Numbered from the stretch's first letter, positions 44,678-58,063 are shown. The stretch is DNA of 64,000 nt from Hormiphora californensis (GCA_020137815.1 CM035359.1:2165845-2229844), one strand, 5' to 3'. Translations and numbers: made by a program. Notes: generated by a model not told the origin, from the sequence alone.

Positions 44678-46999
44678 TTTATTCATATCAAATTACACGA
44701 GGGTCACTGGGTATGAAAAATTATAGCTTGGGCGGTGAGTATCTAACCGCGTGATGGTCACGCGAGCTCGCGGTTGAGCTCAACCGAGCTCGCGCGACCA
44801 TGCAGTTAGATAATCACCGGACGTAGTAGAAGGGAGAGAGCTCTCCCCCTCTTCTTCGAGGTGTTTTTCTCACAGCGCTGCGGTTTTGATGCACGGCTGA
44901 TCTAAAAGAGATGATCTTTTAGACTCAAGATGGTATACTTTGGTCACCCGAGGCAGGTCACGTCCTATCTGTTTTATCCTTTATATTTATCCTCTCTTCC
45001 TTGGTATATAAGGTCCTTCTCTCTCCGCGCCGTTTATGATAAACGGCGAGAGAAGGAGCTTACATAAACTTTATGTCTAACATATTTGAAATGATCTTAT
45101 ATTGAGAGGCTACTACCCACTTAGACATAACTTGGGATAACCGTTGGGATAATAGTTCACTAACTGGTCACGCTCGTGCAAAGCAAGTATAGTACGAGTT
45201 TACAAAGTCAATCCAATGTCCAACTAGATGAAGATCATTCGGTATTTCATCATAATAATAAACAAATGAGCATTGCGAAATTAAATGCAATACCTGACGC
45301 AATTGTTGCAAAAACGGTATGACACCTCAAACACATGGATTTCATTATTGGAATTGTCTGATCAATCTGATAATTATATCAGCATGGTACTTGTACTTTG
45401 TAGTGGAGATACGGTAATGCTGCCGCGTGTAGTCGCATTACCGTAATGGAATTACAGAAATGGGACGCAGACTTAGCGTAACGCGCGAGCGCTTTTGTCA
45501 AAAAGCTGTTAAAAGTGCATTTAGTCAGCACTGAGCACGTCATAGCGCCCTGATTGGTCACGGTTGCGCGTCGTCTTACTATATCTCCGTTTTCCATTTA
45601 CACCGTTTTCCCACTACAAGCGACCGTGTGAGTGTTGAACTGTTACCGTATTCTCACTACAAGCATCCATGTAACGAGCCCTCACTTCCCTTCACCATTA
45701 GAGCCACCCAAGAATACCAGCAAATTGGAAAACGTAGACGTATTCTGTATGGCGGCGCCATACCCCATTTGACAGTGCGCTCAGATGGGTCGCGGCGCCA
45801 GACAGGACGTATTAGAACTGAGACGGATGGTGGTGAAAATGGAGAGCAGCTGATCTGACTTATGGAATTGAGGCAAGCGCGTTGTGCTGTGCGTTGTGCT
45901 GTGCGTGGTGTCCTGCGTTGTGCGTGATGCTGTGCGTGGTGTCCTGCGTTGTGCGTGATGCTGTGCGTGGTGTCCTGCATGGCAGCTCTCGAGAACTTGA
46001 TGTGTTGTAGCATGTAATCCCATGTAACTCACCGCGGCATGCTAACAGAGATCACCAACAACAGTCAACACCATTAAGCTCTCAGATAATGGGTGCTATT
46101 GGATTCCAACTGCCCATTATCTAAGAAGAGACAACTATATAGCTCTCCACTATATGTGGTATGTATCTCACCTCTCTCTCTGACTCTCTCCAGTATTTGG
46201 TATGTATCTCACCTCTCTATATTTCACTCAGGTTGAACTGCTGCAGTTATATTGCTTCCCCTCTCCAACGGAGATTGGAGAGTCTCCATTCTTAGTTCAA
46301 CATGATCTAAGCTGATAATGGACAGAAGGAAAACAATTCCTCTCCCTCAGAATCTTGTTGTTACTCAACAATCAGAATCAGAATGCAGCTACGAGAAGGG
46401 TTACAAAGAAGAAAGAATTGTTTATACTTTATTTTTACGGAAACAGTGTCAAGCGACTCAAATTAATACATACGCCATACATAACATCATTTATATTTAT
46501 TGAGAATAAAATCGGTTTTTGAGCTTCTGCACTATTTAGTTAAAAGGTTATGCGATGAAAAAACGGAAAAGATCAGGGGGAGCTGCGGGCTCATGGAGTC
46601 CCATTCAAATCCAAAACCAACAAAGCTAACCTAGTCTGGGGTCTGACGTACTTCCTATTTACCGAAATGGATAGTGAATTCTAATTCTATAGCCATGTGG
46701 ATATCCATATTTTGACTGCGGCGGTGAATGCTGCGGTGGTGAATGCTGTTCTAAAATGAGATAGCCTAAGATGACACAATTCTTTCTTTTCTAATGGAAA
46801 AAAGCACACCTCTGCTTCAATTGTACCAAAATTACAATGGGATGGTACTTTTTAAAAAGAATTTTAGCACCACGTCAGCAGGGGTTCAGCAGGGGTTCAG
46901 CAGGGGATTCAGCAGCGTTTGGCAAATTTAACATCTCTAAAAGCTTCTAACGTGTAAATGCTTGAGATAAGGCAGCGTTGGCAGCACATTACTTCAAAG
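44678..46999. other. Intergenic with several hairpins and a 31-bp minisatellite
   Basis: No gene supported. Hairpins lie near 44738-44820 (TATCTAACCGCGTGATGGTC.. and partner), 45026-45060 (GCCGTTTATGATAAACGGC) and 46265-46300 (AGATTGGAGAGTCTCC). A 31-bp unit (GTGCGTGGTGTCCTGCGTTG..) is repeated about three times at 45890-45980. TATGGCGGCGCCATACC near 45749 resembles 36495-36515. Confidence 0.5.
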
Positions 47000-49900
47000 A
47001 TGTTTTTGGTTTCGTTGATTTGTCTCGCGGCCACAACTCATTCCCTTGAAGGTGATATATTGTGTCCTATAACGGTTCAGCGCGGCTTTTTAGTTCTCCA
47101 ATGTGCCTCTCACCGTTTGGAGGGTGTGGCAAACATGTCCTGTGTGACATCTCCAACAGCAGCCTACGACATGATACTGAACCAAAACTTTGTGACCCGG
47201 ACTCGTGAAACCTACGTAACACGAATCTGTCCAAATGATCCAGCGCAGTACCAAGCGTGTACCAGGGACCTTAATGATGGTAAAGAATATGAGTTGTTTT
47301 CCAGCCCACCTGTATGCGGTGTATTGTGCTACGAACAAAAGTTTGGTCTCTATCGGGTCCATGATCGGCTTCAAAAGTGTCCAAGTGCACAGGCCCAGGT
47401 CGGACATAAAATTCCTACGGTGGATGGAGGTGTTGTGGAGGTGTGGATGAAGGAGGGAGCACTCTGTGATGGGGTGTGTGACAATATTGCGCTGACGAAC
47501 AGCGTTTTATCATTGAATGCAGATTTTTTGATGTGTGTTGATGAACGAGATTGCGGTGGATACAGTTATGGTGGAGTTATAAGTGCTAAGGGCCGTCAGT
47601 ACTATTTTGTTCCCTTTAACAATGGTCAAATCTTCTCAACAGCTGAAGATGAGAAAAATACCGATATAATTGGACCAGAATTCACAGTCGGATCAAGATA
47701 CGATAACAGTTTTTGTGAGTACAGGTCGAAAATGGCCCAGTTGTTCCCATTGAATAACAGGACCCGATGCTTTCGGCCACTCCCCTCATTCACCCATATA
47801 GTCCGTCTAGCGTTACCCTGGAGATCGTACTGCAGCAACTCCCGGGACCAGACAAACTGCACTGACCCAGGGAAGGTGGGTGGATCATGTCGAGTCGGGG
47901 GGATATCTTTCCACAGTCTCTACCTACACCCTTTGTGTCCCGTTCCAGGAGTTGTGTGATGATGGATTCGAGGCGGAGTGTGTGGTGGTAAGCCGTCAAT
48001 GCACTGTCCACAAACACCGGCAGTGTGATGGAGTGGAGGACTGCTCCCTGGGAGGGGATGAAAGGGGCGAGATGTGCTCAAAACTGATAACCCATCGGTT
48101 GTGTGTTCGAAGTTTCAGTCAGAACCAGGGGCTTCTCCCCATACCTGTTGAGTGGATCAGGGATGGGGTGGTGGACTGTTTAGAGGACAAGACGAACAGG
48201 ATGACTGGGAACGTGCGGGAAGAAAACAACAAAAACGTATCAAATACTTGGCTAACAAATGTTAGATGTGTTCCTGTGCAGGCAGATAGGGCACGGTTTT
48301 TGGAGTCACCACTTTTGTGCTCTTTCCCTAAAAAGTGCGACGAGAGTGTATGTCGGGCGGCTCGAGCGAGGTCAATAGTTTTTCCGAATCTCATCAGAAG
48401 TCAGGCACCCCAGGGCCATATTTTGAAAAGTCCCTCTGCAATAAAGGCTTAGAGCACCTACTTCTACGGCAAATGGGCCAAAAATGCCCATCCACGATTT
48501 TCTACCATCCGATACACTCGTTCTTCGGGAAGAACTTTACCACGGAGGTGGTGTTACCGCGACAGCAAAGCGTGATTGTAGATACATGTACGGGAGGTAT
48601 ATGTGTACCACAGTTGTCTCGGGCTTTGTTTAAATGCTACATGCCCCTCGTGAGACCGATTCTTCAAACGGCTTGCGCCAACCTGAAAAACACGATTTTC
48701 TCTCTGAACCGCGAGTTAAACTCTATCACCGTGACAACAACGTCCCGGGGTAGGTACCACAACAAATTTTTTTGTTTGTAAAAACACTTATTGCATCCTG
48801 TTTGAGAAGGTGTGTGATTTAGTTGATGACTGTGGGGACCGGTCGGATGAAGAGGGCTGTGATAACAACTTCCAGTGTGCGGACAATTCCAGTATCCTGA
48901 CCGTGGATCGGCAATGCGATGGTAAGATTGACTGTGCCGACCTATCTGATGAATGTAACGATGAATGTAGGAGGAAAGTCGTCATGACCGATGGGGTATT
49001 GGTCATATCGACCATCATGGGGGTAGTAGGTGCATTACTCAGTTTAGCCAGTGCATACAAAGCCTTCTGGGAGATACGTGACTCAAAAAAGACTGGAAAA
49101 TACGTGAATAATGTCATGGTCCTCGCCATATCTTGCGGAGATCTCCTAACATCAATCTATCTCCTGACCCTTACCTCCATACACTGGACGGAAGGTTCGC
49201 AGTTTTGTGAAAGGCAAATTGAGTGGATGAGTGGACGTACGTGCGAAATGATTGGTGTTCTCAATACCACTGGAGGTACTATTTCCTCCCTCGTCATGGC
49301 TTTAATCAGCTGTTTTAGACTTCAAGGTACCTTGCAAGCACTACGATACCGGCGGTCTGAGGAAGTTACTATGAAACTTAAACTAAAGCTAGGGTCGATG
49401 TTAGGAGGAGTTGTAGTATTTTCCGTTGGTGTGGCTGTCCTACCTCTGATCGATGGTTTGGATGACTGGTTTGTCAATGGGTTGGTATACCCAAAGGACA
49501 TTCCACTATTTCTTGGAGCAATGGGCAAAAATCGGCTTTTTAAAATCATTCTTGGTTATCACGGGAATCATGATCGGGCTCGCGAGTCAACCGGTGCTTC
49601 CGTCTCCTGGAATGGACTTCAAGACATGGTTTCTGAGATGTTTTCTCACGATTACAACGGATCAACCAGTGGCACAAAACTCTCTTTCTATGGCAATGAC
49701 CCAGTGTGCATGTTCAAGGCGTTTGTACTCCCTGATGACCCACAGGCAGGCTACGTGTGGCTTTACCTTAGCTTCCATTCTCTATGTTTTGTAGCTGTAG
49801 CTATATGCCATATGCTGATATCGATCCTATCCGATAAAAATATGGTCCAGAACTCAAATGCATCATCGTCACTTGGCCGTAAAGTTACATTGATCTGTCT

Positions 49901-50567
49901 AACCGATTTCTGCTGCGGGATGCCCTTCCTGATTTGTTGTACCCTCCACACGACCGAGGTGGTGGATATGTCACCGTGGTACCAGGTCTTCTCCCTAAAC
50001 ATCCTACCTCTCAACTCTGTGCTGAATCCTTTGCTATACAGCGACCTATTCGCGGCAACGGTAGGAAAGTTGCAGAAAAAGATAAGTCCTTTCAACCCAG
50101 AACATGCTCACCAGGAAAGACCTGCGACCTCCAGCCCCGAGGAACAGGAAAGACCTGCGACCTCCAGCCCAGAGGAACAGGAAAGACCTGTGACCTCCAG
50201 CCCAGAGGAACAGGAAAGACCTGCGACCTCCAGCCCAGAGGAACAGAAAAGACCTGCGACCTCCAGCCCCGAGGAACAGAAAAGACCTGCGACCTCCAGC
50301 CCAGAGGAACAGGAAAGACCTGCGACCTCCAGCCCCGAGGAACAGGAAAGACCTGCGACCTCCAGCCCAGAGGAACAGGAAAGACCTGCGACCTCCAGCC
50401 CAGAGGAACAGAAAAGACCTGCGACCTCCAGCCCCGAGGAACAGGAAAGACCTGCGACCTCCAGCCTAGAGGAACAGGAAAGACCTGCGACCTCCAGCCC
50501 AAAGGAACAGGAACGACCTGCGACCTCCAGCCCCGAGGAACATGGAAAATCAGCGGAAATTGTATAA
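47000..50567 (+). CDS. LDLa-repeat rhodopsin-family GPCR with repeated cytoplasmic tail
   Basis: The start at 47000 gives a signal peptide (MFLVSLICLAATTHS). Exon 1 (47000-47875) is a Cys-rich ectodomain with no repeat I recognise; exon 2 begins at 47949 with an LDLa-like piece (RQCDGVEDCSLGGDE). From about 48820 come LDLa modules CDLVDDCGDRSDEEGC and RQCDGKIDCADLSDEC, then seven helices: near 48985 (VLVISTIMGVVGALLSLA), VMVLAISCGDLLTSIYLL, ISSLVMALISCFRL, GGVVVFSVGVAVLPL, LSFHSLCFVAVAICHM, CGMPFLICC and a helix 7 with NSVLNPLLY, the class A NPxxY. It resembles LDLa-type orphan receptors such as snail GRL101. The tail has 13 repeats of ERPATSSPEEQ, rich in phosphorylatable Ser/Thr. The frame shifts by one somewhere in 48350-48400 and the join before 48800 is not in phase, so either an extra intron, a sequence error or decay exists. 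Confidence 0.8.
50108..50545 (+). repeat. 33-bp coding minisatellite in the GPCR tail
   Basis: Thirteen in-frame copies of a unit encoding ERPATSSPEEQ. Changes are few (GAA/AAA at the Glu/Lys position, one Val, one Leu, synonymous CCC/CCA). Confidence 0.95.
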
Positions 50568-50846
50568 ACTTCAAAGTTGAGTGATGTGATATCAATATCC
50601 AGCCTCTGATCGACGGTTTGGACGAAATGTGGTGAAACGAAATGCGCAGATGAATCTTTTGGGCGATCTATTCGAGCACTCCTTTCGTCTTTCGACCCCC
50701 CGTAATCTCCCGTGTTAATGTGTATGCCATGATATTGTATTGCTGTCCTTATTTTTTGAAAACCGAAAATTGAGTTTATTGCGTGGGGGGAGCCGGGAGA
50801 GGAATTCCCATATGATTCTCATACCGATTTACCAAAATTACAAAAT

Positions 50847-53035
50847 ATGTTTACACCCACCACACAGCATGAATCTGCCAAGGCACATGAACCAGCCACT
50901 GAACCTGAATCTACCAAGGCACCTGAACCAGCCACTGAACCTGAATCTACCAAGGCACCTGAACCAGCCACTGAACCTGAATCTACCAAGGCATCTGAAC
51001 CAGCTTCTAAACCTGAATCTACCAAGGCACCTGAACCAGCTACTAAACCTGAATCTACCAAGGCACCTGAACCAGCTACTGAACCTGAATCTATCAAGGC
51101 ACCTGAACCAGCCAATGAACCTGAATCTACCAAGGCACCTGAACCAGCTACTGAACCTGAATCTACCAAGGCACCTGAACCAGCTACTGAACCTGAATCT
51201 ACCAAGGCACCTGAACCAGCTACTGAACCTGAATCTACCAAGGCACCTGAACCAGCCACTGAACCTGAGTCTACCAAGGCACCTGAACCAGCCACTGAAC
51301 CTGAATCTACCAAGGCACCTGAACCAGCTACTAAACCTGAATCTACCAAGGCACCTGAACCAGCTACTAAACCTGAATCTACCAAGGCACATGAACCAGC
51401 TACTAAACCTGAATCTACCAAGGCACGTGAACCAGCTACTAAACCTGAATCTACCAAGGCACCTGAACCAGCCACTGAACCTGAATCTACCAAGGCACCT
51501 GAACCAGCTACTGAACCTGAATCTACCAAGGCACCTGAACCAGCTACTGAACCTGAATCTACCAAGACACCTGAACCAGCTACTGAACCTGAATCTACCA
51601 AGGCACCTGAACCAGCTACTGAACCTGAATCTACCAAGGCACCTGAACCAGCCACTGAACCTGAATTTACCAAGGCACCTGAACCAGCTACTGAACCTGA
51701 ATCTACCAAGGCACCTGAACCAGCTACTGAACCTGAATCTACCAAGGCACCTGAACCAGCTACTGAACCTGAATCTACCAAGGCACCTGAACCAGCTACT
51801 GAACCTGAATCTACCAAGGCACCTGAACCAGCTACTAACCTGAATCTACCAAGGCACCTGAACCAGCTACTGAACCTGAATCTACCAAGGCACCTGAACC
51901 AGCTACTGAACCTGAATCTACCAAGGCACCTGAACCAGCTACTGAACCTGAATCTACCAAGGACACCTGAACCAGCTACTGAACCTGAATCTACCAAGGC
52001 ACCTGAACCAGCTACTGAACCTGAATCTACCAAGGCACCTGAACCAGCTACTGAACCTGAATCTACCAAGGCACCTGAACCAGCTACTGAACCTGAATCT
52101 ACCAAGGCACCTGAACCAGCTACTGAACCTGAATCTACCAAGGCACCTGAACCAGCTACTGAACCTGAATCTACCAAGGCACCTGAACCAGCTACTGAAC
52201 CTGAATCTACCAAGACACCTGAACCAGCCACTGAACCTGAATCTACCAAGGCACCTGAACCAGCTACTGAACCTGAATCTACCAAGGCACCTGAACCAGC
52301 TACTGAACCTGAATCTACCAAGGCACCTGAACCAGCTACTGAACCTGAATCTACCAAGGCACCTGAACCAGCTACTGAACCTGAATCTACCAAGGCACCT
52401 GAACCAGCCACTGAACCTGAATCTACCAAGGCACCTGAACCAGCTACTGAACCTGAATCTACCAAGGCACCTGAACCAGCTACTGAACCTGAATCTACCA
52501 AGGCACCTGAACCAGCTACTGAACCTGAATCTACCAAGGCACCTGAACCAGCTACTGAACCTGAATCTACCAAGGCACCTGAACCAGCCTACTGAACCTG
52601 AATCTACCAAGGCACCTGAACCAGCCACTGAACCTGAATCTACCAAGGCACCTGAACCAGCTACTGAACCTGAATCTACCAAGGCACCTGAACCAGCTAC
52701 TGAACCTGAATCTACCAAGACACCTGAACCAGCTACTAAACCTGAATCTACCAAGGCACCTGAAACAGCTTCTGAACCTGAATCTACCAAGGCACCTGAA
52801 CCAGCTACTGAACCTGAAATCTACCAAGGCACCTGAACCAGCTACTGAACCTGAATCTACCAAGGCACCTGAACCAGCTTCTGAACCTGAATCTACCAAG
52901 GCACCTGAACCAGCTTCTGAACCTGAATCTACCAAGACACCTGAACCAGCTACTAAACCTGATTCTACCAAGGCACCTAAACCAGCCACTGGACCTGAAT
53001 CTATCAAGGCACCTGAACCAGCTACTGAACCTGAA
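50847..53035. repeat. 36-bp minisatellite, about 60 copies
   Basis: The unit GCACCTGAACCAGCTACTGA (first 20 bases) plus 16 more repeats about 60 times. In one plus frame it reads APEPATEPESTK and stays open for 582 codons from an ATG at 50847. Single-base gains or losses near 51838, 51960, 52590 and 52818 shift it. Because the unit has no stop in several frames on either strand, openness alone is not evidence of coding; a Pro/Glu/Ser/Thr-rich secreted or tail-like protein is only a possibility. Confidence 0.9.
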
Positions 53036-53099
53036 GCAATCTTTCTGTCTCTCCCTCTTCTCTCCCCCCTCTCACCCGGTAGCCCCTTTCTATCACTCC

Positions 53100-53290
<191 letters not shown>

Positions 53291-53450
53291 CTCGGTCCAC
53301 TACACGCACCACTCCCGCATGGGGCCGTAAGGTCCCATGCGTGAGCAGGGTTAAATCCCCCGAGCCCGGATCCTGTTGGATCTGAGGGCCCGGAGGGCCT
53401 GCGGAGTAAAGGTAGGTAGAACAATGTACATAGGGGTAAGTTGAACAATG
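53291..53450. repeat. Candidate SINE-like repeat, copy 1
   Basis: It starts CGGTCCACTACACGCACCAC, contains GTTAAATCCCCCGAGCCCGG and ends GCGGAGTAAAGGTAGG. A second copy with many one-base differences lies at 56483-56660, also right after a CT tract. The GGTTAAATCCC block loosely recalls a Pol III B box; I could not find an A box with certainty. Confidence 0.5.
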
Positions 53451-54240
53451 TACATATGGGTTAAAGTTTGTTTGTTTGTTTGTTTGTTAAAGACGTCTTA
53501 GGAACCTGGGATACTGAGTTCTCCCCCTCATCTTGGTCTACTCTGATAGTATTTTCATGCTAGCCTTGATGGAAAATATAGGGGAGACCCCAGTAACTCA
53601 GTCTTACTCCAACCGACATACACGATACCCAGTGGTACCCTTGTTGGTACCGAACACAGAGTCTGATGCGGGGGACATCGCTGTCCTGGGTATCGTGCCG
53701 GATCTTGAAGTGTCTCCGACGTGGAGGGATTTTGGAAGAAGTGGGAATCGGGAAGAATAGAAGAGAGAGGTTGAGGAGCACATTTCTGATCTGAGAGGTC
53801 CCCATGATGACTCGAGGACAGTCGGGGAGATCAGAATGGCTATAATGGAGGGTGGATTTATGAAGGATTATCGTCCGTTGTAGTTAAGTCAAGACATAGT
53901 TCCTGTAACAGTTGGAGGGTAAGGTATATGGGAAAGGGAAGTGAACGGAGTGGATATAGTTTCATGAATATATTAAATGGATGGAAGCTGTGTGTGCTTG
54001 GCTGATCGTGGTAGAGGGATATGGCTGTCATTCCAGTTAACACTGCATTACAGAACCACCAGGAGATTTTGGGCTGTGGGAACCATAACCTGGGTGGTAG
54101 GAAAGGTGGCGGGCGTGGAGATAGCAGCCAGGATGCGATGGATCTTATCATGGCTTCTATTTCCTTGTGAGTTGGGATGCAAGAACAGATATACGAGTAC
54201 AGGACAGGAGAAAGACCTTATAATATAACATCGAGATGTA
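53451..54240. other. Intergenic, no gene seen
   Basis: A short GTTT repeat near 53470 and small inverted motifs (CGATACCCAG/CTGGGTATCG near 53622-53695). Open frames here are short and lack splice support. Confidence 0.4.
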
Positions 54241-54330
54241 TTTAGGTGCCGGCAGGCACCTCCGACCCGAAGAAAACAGCAAAAAACGAAAAAAAGAAAA
54301 AAAAATTTTTTGCCCTTGCACAAAAACCCA
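54241..54330. repeat. Third copy of the AGGTGCCGGCAGGCACCT repeat
   Basis: Same palindrome and following CCGACCCGAAGAAAACAG as at 10937-11128, with a slightly different A-rich tail. Confidence 0.8.
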
Positions 54331-54499
54331 AAAATATATATATGCCTAAGGGGGGGAGGGAGTAAGGTAGGGTAGGAGAGGATGGGAAGGAAGGGTGTGT
54401 TGGGGTAGAACCAAAGAAAATAACAAGATAAGTAGGTGAAGTGTAAAAGTAAAAAGTACAGTCGAGTCAGTAATAGAGTCACAAAAATTAGAGTGCGTG

Positions 54500-54800
54500 G
54501 AAGTCAATGGTGTGAAGGAACTTGAGAATGGGTCTGGCATCGAACTTGTGAGGAATGGGAATGAAGAAGTGGAAAAAGTGTTTGTTACGTTCTCTCCAAA
54601 GGGCTTCACAGTGACAGAGAATGTGATGGTATGACTCCGAGTCTAAATTACAGTATCTGCAAGTGATGTCCGATATGGCCCCTATATTGAAAAGGAAAGA
54701 TTAGAGGGGGTAACGGTTAGAGATCCGGCTGGCTCCTACTGAATTACAGTAGCGAGAGTGAATGAAATGAAGTAATGGACGGACTAAATCTAGTAATGGG
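54500..54800 (-). pseudogene. Decayed C-terminus of a non-LTR retrotransposon ORF2
   Basis: On the minus strand one frame reads ISDITCRYCNLDSESYHHIL then CHCEALWRERNKHFF, a CxxC..HxxxxC zinc-finger-like motif typical of the end of LINE reverse-transcriptase polyproteins. It is preceded, in another frame, by HSRYCNSVGASRISNRYPL. The frame change and nearby stops show decay. Confidence 0.65.
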
Positions 54801-55189
54801 GATGGTAGTCTGGAACTGGGATACAGAAGATAAGAATTAGAAAGTGGGATGGTAGGGAGCCTAATAGGGTTAAGCGGTGGATACCAGAAGGGGTAGAGAA
54901 AGAGATAACAGACTGGGGCAAGAAAGGGAGATGAAGAGAAAGAAGAGAGAGTAAGAACTAAAACAGGAGAGAGAAAGAGGTGAAAAAGGAGAAAGGGACG
55001 GAAATAGGCTGGAGCTGGAAGAGATGAAGAAGAGAAAGAGAGAAACTGCTAGAAGAAAGTGGCGGGAAAGAAAAATGCCGCCTAACGAGGAGAAAGGGGA
55101 AAGAGAGGGAGATAAAGAAAGGAAAGAGAAGAGAAGAGAGAAAAAGAAAGAAGAAACTCTTCCCTATACGTGGTCAGACCAAATCTACA
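54801..55189. other. Purine-rich spacer, no gene seen
   Basis: AG-rich DNA with short GAGA runs. It may be upstream parts of the decayed LINE, but no motif is readable. Confidence 0.4.
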
Positions 55190-55254
55190 TATGAAATCAA
55201 TGTATATTATTTATATAGTATAGTTTATATTATTATATATAGTGTAAGTATAAG

Positions 55255-55745
55255 GAGAAAAGGTCGTGGGCCAGACTTTATAAAAGAGGATATGTGTTAT
55301 ATGTTAGTCCCTCACAAGTCGTGAGTCAGACTATATAAAAGAGGATATGTGTTGTATGGTAATCTCCCACAGGTCGTGGGCCAGACTTTATAAAAGAGGA
55401 TATGTGTTATATGTTAGTCCCTCACAAGTCGTGAGTCAGACTATATAAAAGAGGATATGTGTTGTATGGTAGTCCCTCACAGGTCGTGAGTCGGACTATA
55501 TAAAAGAGGATATGTGTTAATGTACGGGCGACTGGTACGGGCGATTGGTACGGGCGTCTCATCAGGGCCCCCGTAATCCGCTGCCTAATATATATTATAT
55601 GGTAGTCCCTCACAAGTCGTGAGTCAGACTTTATAAAAGAGGATATGTTATATGGTAGTCCCTCACAAGTCGTGAGTCAGACTATATAAAAGAGGAATAT
55701 GTGTTATATGCTAGTCTCTCACAGGTCGTGAGTCAGACTATATAC
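55255..55745. repeat. 56-bp tandem repeat containing TATATAAAAG
   Basis: About eight copies of a unit starting AGTCGTGAGTCAGACTATAT and ending AGTCCCTCACA. Copies differ at few positions; one is interrupted by an insert with GTACGGGCGACTGG repeats (about 55520-55590). Confidence 0.85.
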
Positions 55746-55797
55746 TAATACAAACATATTGAAGAACATATAAGAGAAGATAAATGGCCTAACACAC

Positions 55798-56055
<258 letters not shown>

Positions 56056-56879
56056 ATACAATAGAGTGGGAGAGAGGGAGAGGGAGGGAGAGAGGAAAGA
56101 GGAGAAACGAGGAAGAGAACCGAGGCAACCCCGAGGCAAACGCAAGAAACGGGATAGTGAAAAGAGATAAACGAAACGAGGAAAAAGAGAGAAGCAAAAC
56201 GACGGACAGACAGACACAAGACAGACCGACAGACAGGTTCTTATCTGATATAGATCCTTGATAGTTGTTGTAGGTAGTTGTTGGTGGTTGAGATGAGTTG
56301 GGATGTATTCTGTTGAACGATGGCAGGTTGGAGCATGGTAGAGGCCTCAGAATTAGAGGGCAAATTTACAAAGATAAGAGAAGGGCAGAATTTAACGGTC
56401 GCAACCTAGAGCGCACCTACGATTCCCTTTATATGTAAGGTAAAAACAATTACAGGGGAGTTAAAGCTCTCCTCTCTCTCTCTCTCGGTCCACTACAACG
56501 CACCACTCCCACATTTGGCCGTGATTCCCCCTGCGAAGCAGGGGTTAAAATCCCCCCGTGAACCCGGATCCTGTTGATCGGAGGCCCGGATGGCCTGCGG
56601 AGTAAAGGTAGGGTGTAGACAATGTAACATAGCGGGGTACATTTAACAATGGTAACATATGGGGGTTAGAAAGGGGGATTTAAAGGGCTCATGGTGACGG
56701 AGCACAAGCCTCCTAAAACTATCGCAAAGAAGCCCATCCTGCTACAAGTGAATTGACGAAGAGACAAACTTACATGAACTGTGGAAGAAGCAAACCTCCG
56801 GAATCTAAGGGGGCAGCCTAAAGCAAGCAGGAACTGGTTCGAGCGAAAAATAAATACAATAACACAAATTGATTATTTT
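56056..56879. other. Non-coding spacer with second SINE-like copy
   Basis: The candidate SINE copy 2 occupies about 56483-56660. The remainder is AG-rich or unremarkable, with no exon support. Confidence 0.4.
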
Positions 56880-57600
56880 ACAAGTCGAGCCAGCGAGACG
56901 CCAGCCCGTCCAGAGAAGCCAGCGACGCCCGTCCAGAGGCCAGACATCGAGCGCCGACCCCCGTTCCAAGAAGCAGCTGACCCGTTCCAGAGAAGCCCAG
57001 CTGACCCCAGCTCCAGAAAAGTCAGCTGACCCCGTTCCAGAGAAGCCCAGCTGACCCCGCGTCCAGAGAATACAAGTGAAAGGCAACAAGCCACCGGCCC
57101 CGTGTCCAGAGAAACCTCTGACGCCCTTCCGTAAGGACATCTGACCCCGCTCCAGTAAAGACAGCTGACCTGACCCCTTCCAGTAAAAGACAGCTGACGA
57201 CCCCGTTCCAGAGAGGACAAGCCCCCCCCGCCGTTCCAGAGAGGACAGCTGACCCCGTCCAGTAAGGACAGCTTCCCCGTTCCCATTTAAATACGCTGGC
57301 CCCCGGGCTCCAGTAAGTGGACACAGCTGACCCCGTTCCAGATAAGACAGCGGCACGGGGGGCCCGGCCGCTCATAGAATACAAGCGACCCCGGTCCCGG
57401 GGCCCATTAAGGAACAGGAGGAGCATGACCCCCCGTTCCGTAAAGACAGCTGACCGGTCCCGCTTACCGAGGGGGAGAGTAGCGAGCCCAAGATCCAGAG
57501 AAGAACGCCGACCGCTCCTAAGACAGCTGACCCCGTTCCAGTAAAGACAGCTGACCCCGCTCCAGAGAGGACAGCCACCCCGTTCCAAAAAAACATCTCC
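56880..57600. repeat. Degenerate minisatellite around CAGCTGACCCCGTTCCAG
   Basis: Some 20 irregular copies of a 20-30-bp unit (GACAGCTGACCCCGTTCCAG) with many indels. The irregular spacing may be real decay or consensus noise. Confidence 0.75.
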
Positions 57601-57979
57601 GATGTAGAACCCTATCAAAAATGGAAGAAGTGGGTTAGGGGGGCTAGTAGAACAAAAACAGTATTGGTTAGCGGATAAAGGGGCGTTGGGGGTCCACAGT
57701 TGGCTGGAAGATGCCTGTTCCACTGGTAACCCTGAGCCGGAGAAGGCGGGGTAGGAACATAATAGTTGGCGATAATACACTGTGGGCCGCCTTGCCAAGA
57801 TGTTTTTGTTTTTTTGTATTTTCTGATTTTTTTCCGTATTTCTGATACACAGCCACGCTCAGCCGCGGCCACACGGACCTGGAAATCGAACAGGGGGAAA
57901 AGGGGATGGGGAAAAAGGTACTCCGTGTGACCCCGTTGCCCGGGGGAAACCGATTGGAGGTGGTGGCAGGTGGAGCCAA

Positions 57980-58063
57980 CTCCCCCCTCTCTCTCGCTCT
58001 CTCTCTCCTCTCTCTCTCCTCTCTCTCGCTCTCGCTCTCGCTCTCTCCGTCTCTCATCTCTCC

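Noticed and set aside
50092..52790. Minus-strand frames over the minisatellites (VDSGSVAGSGAL and similar)
   Set aside because: Stop-free repeat units open several frames on both strands; nothing favours the minus strand.
56805..57798. Gly/Trp-rich minus-strand frames
   Set aside because: They read through a degenerate CAGCTGACCCCGTTCCAG minisatellite and shift with its indels.
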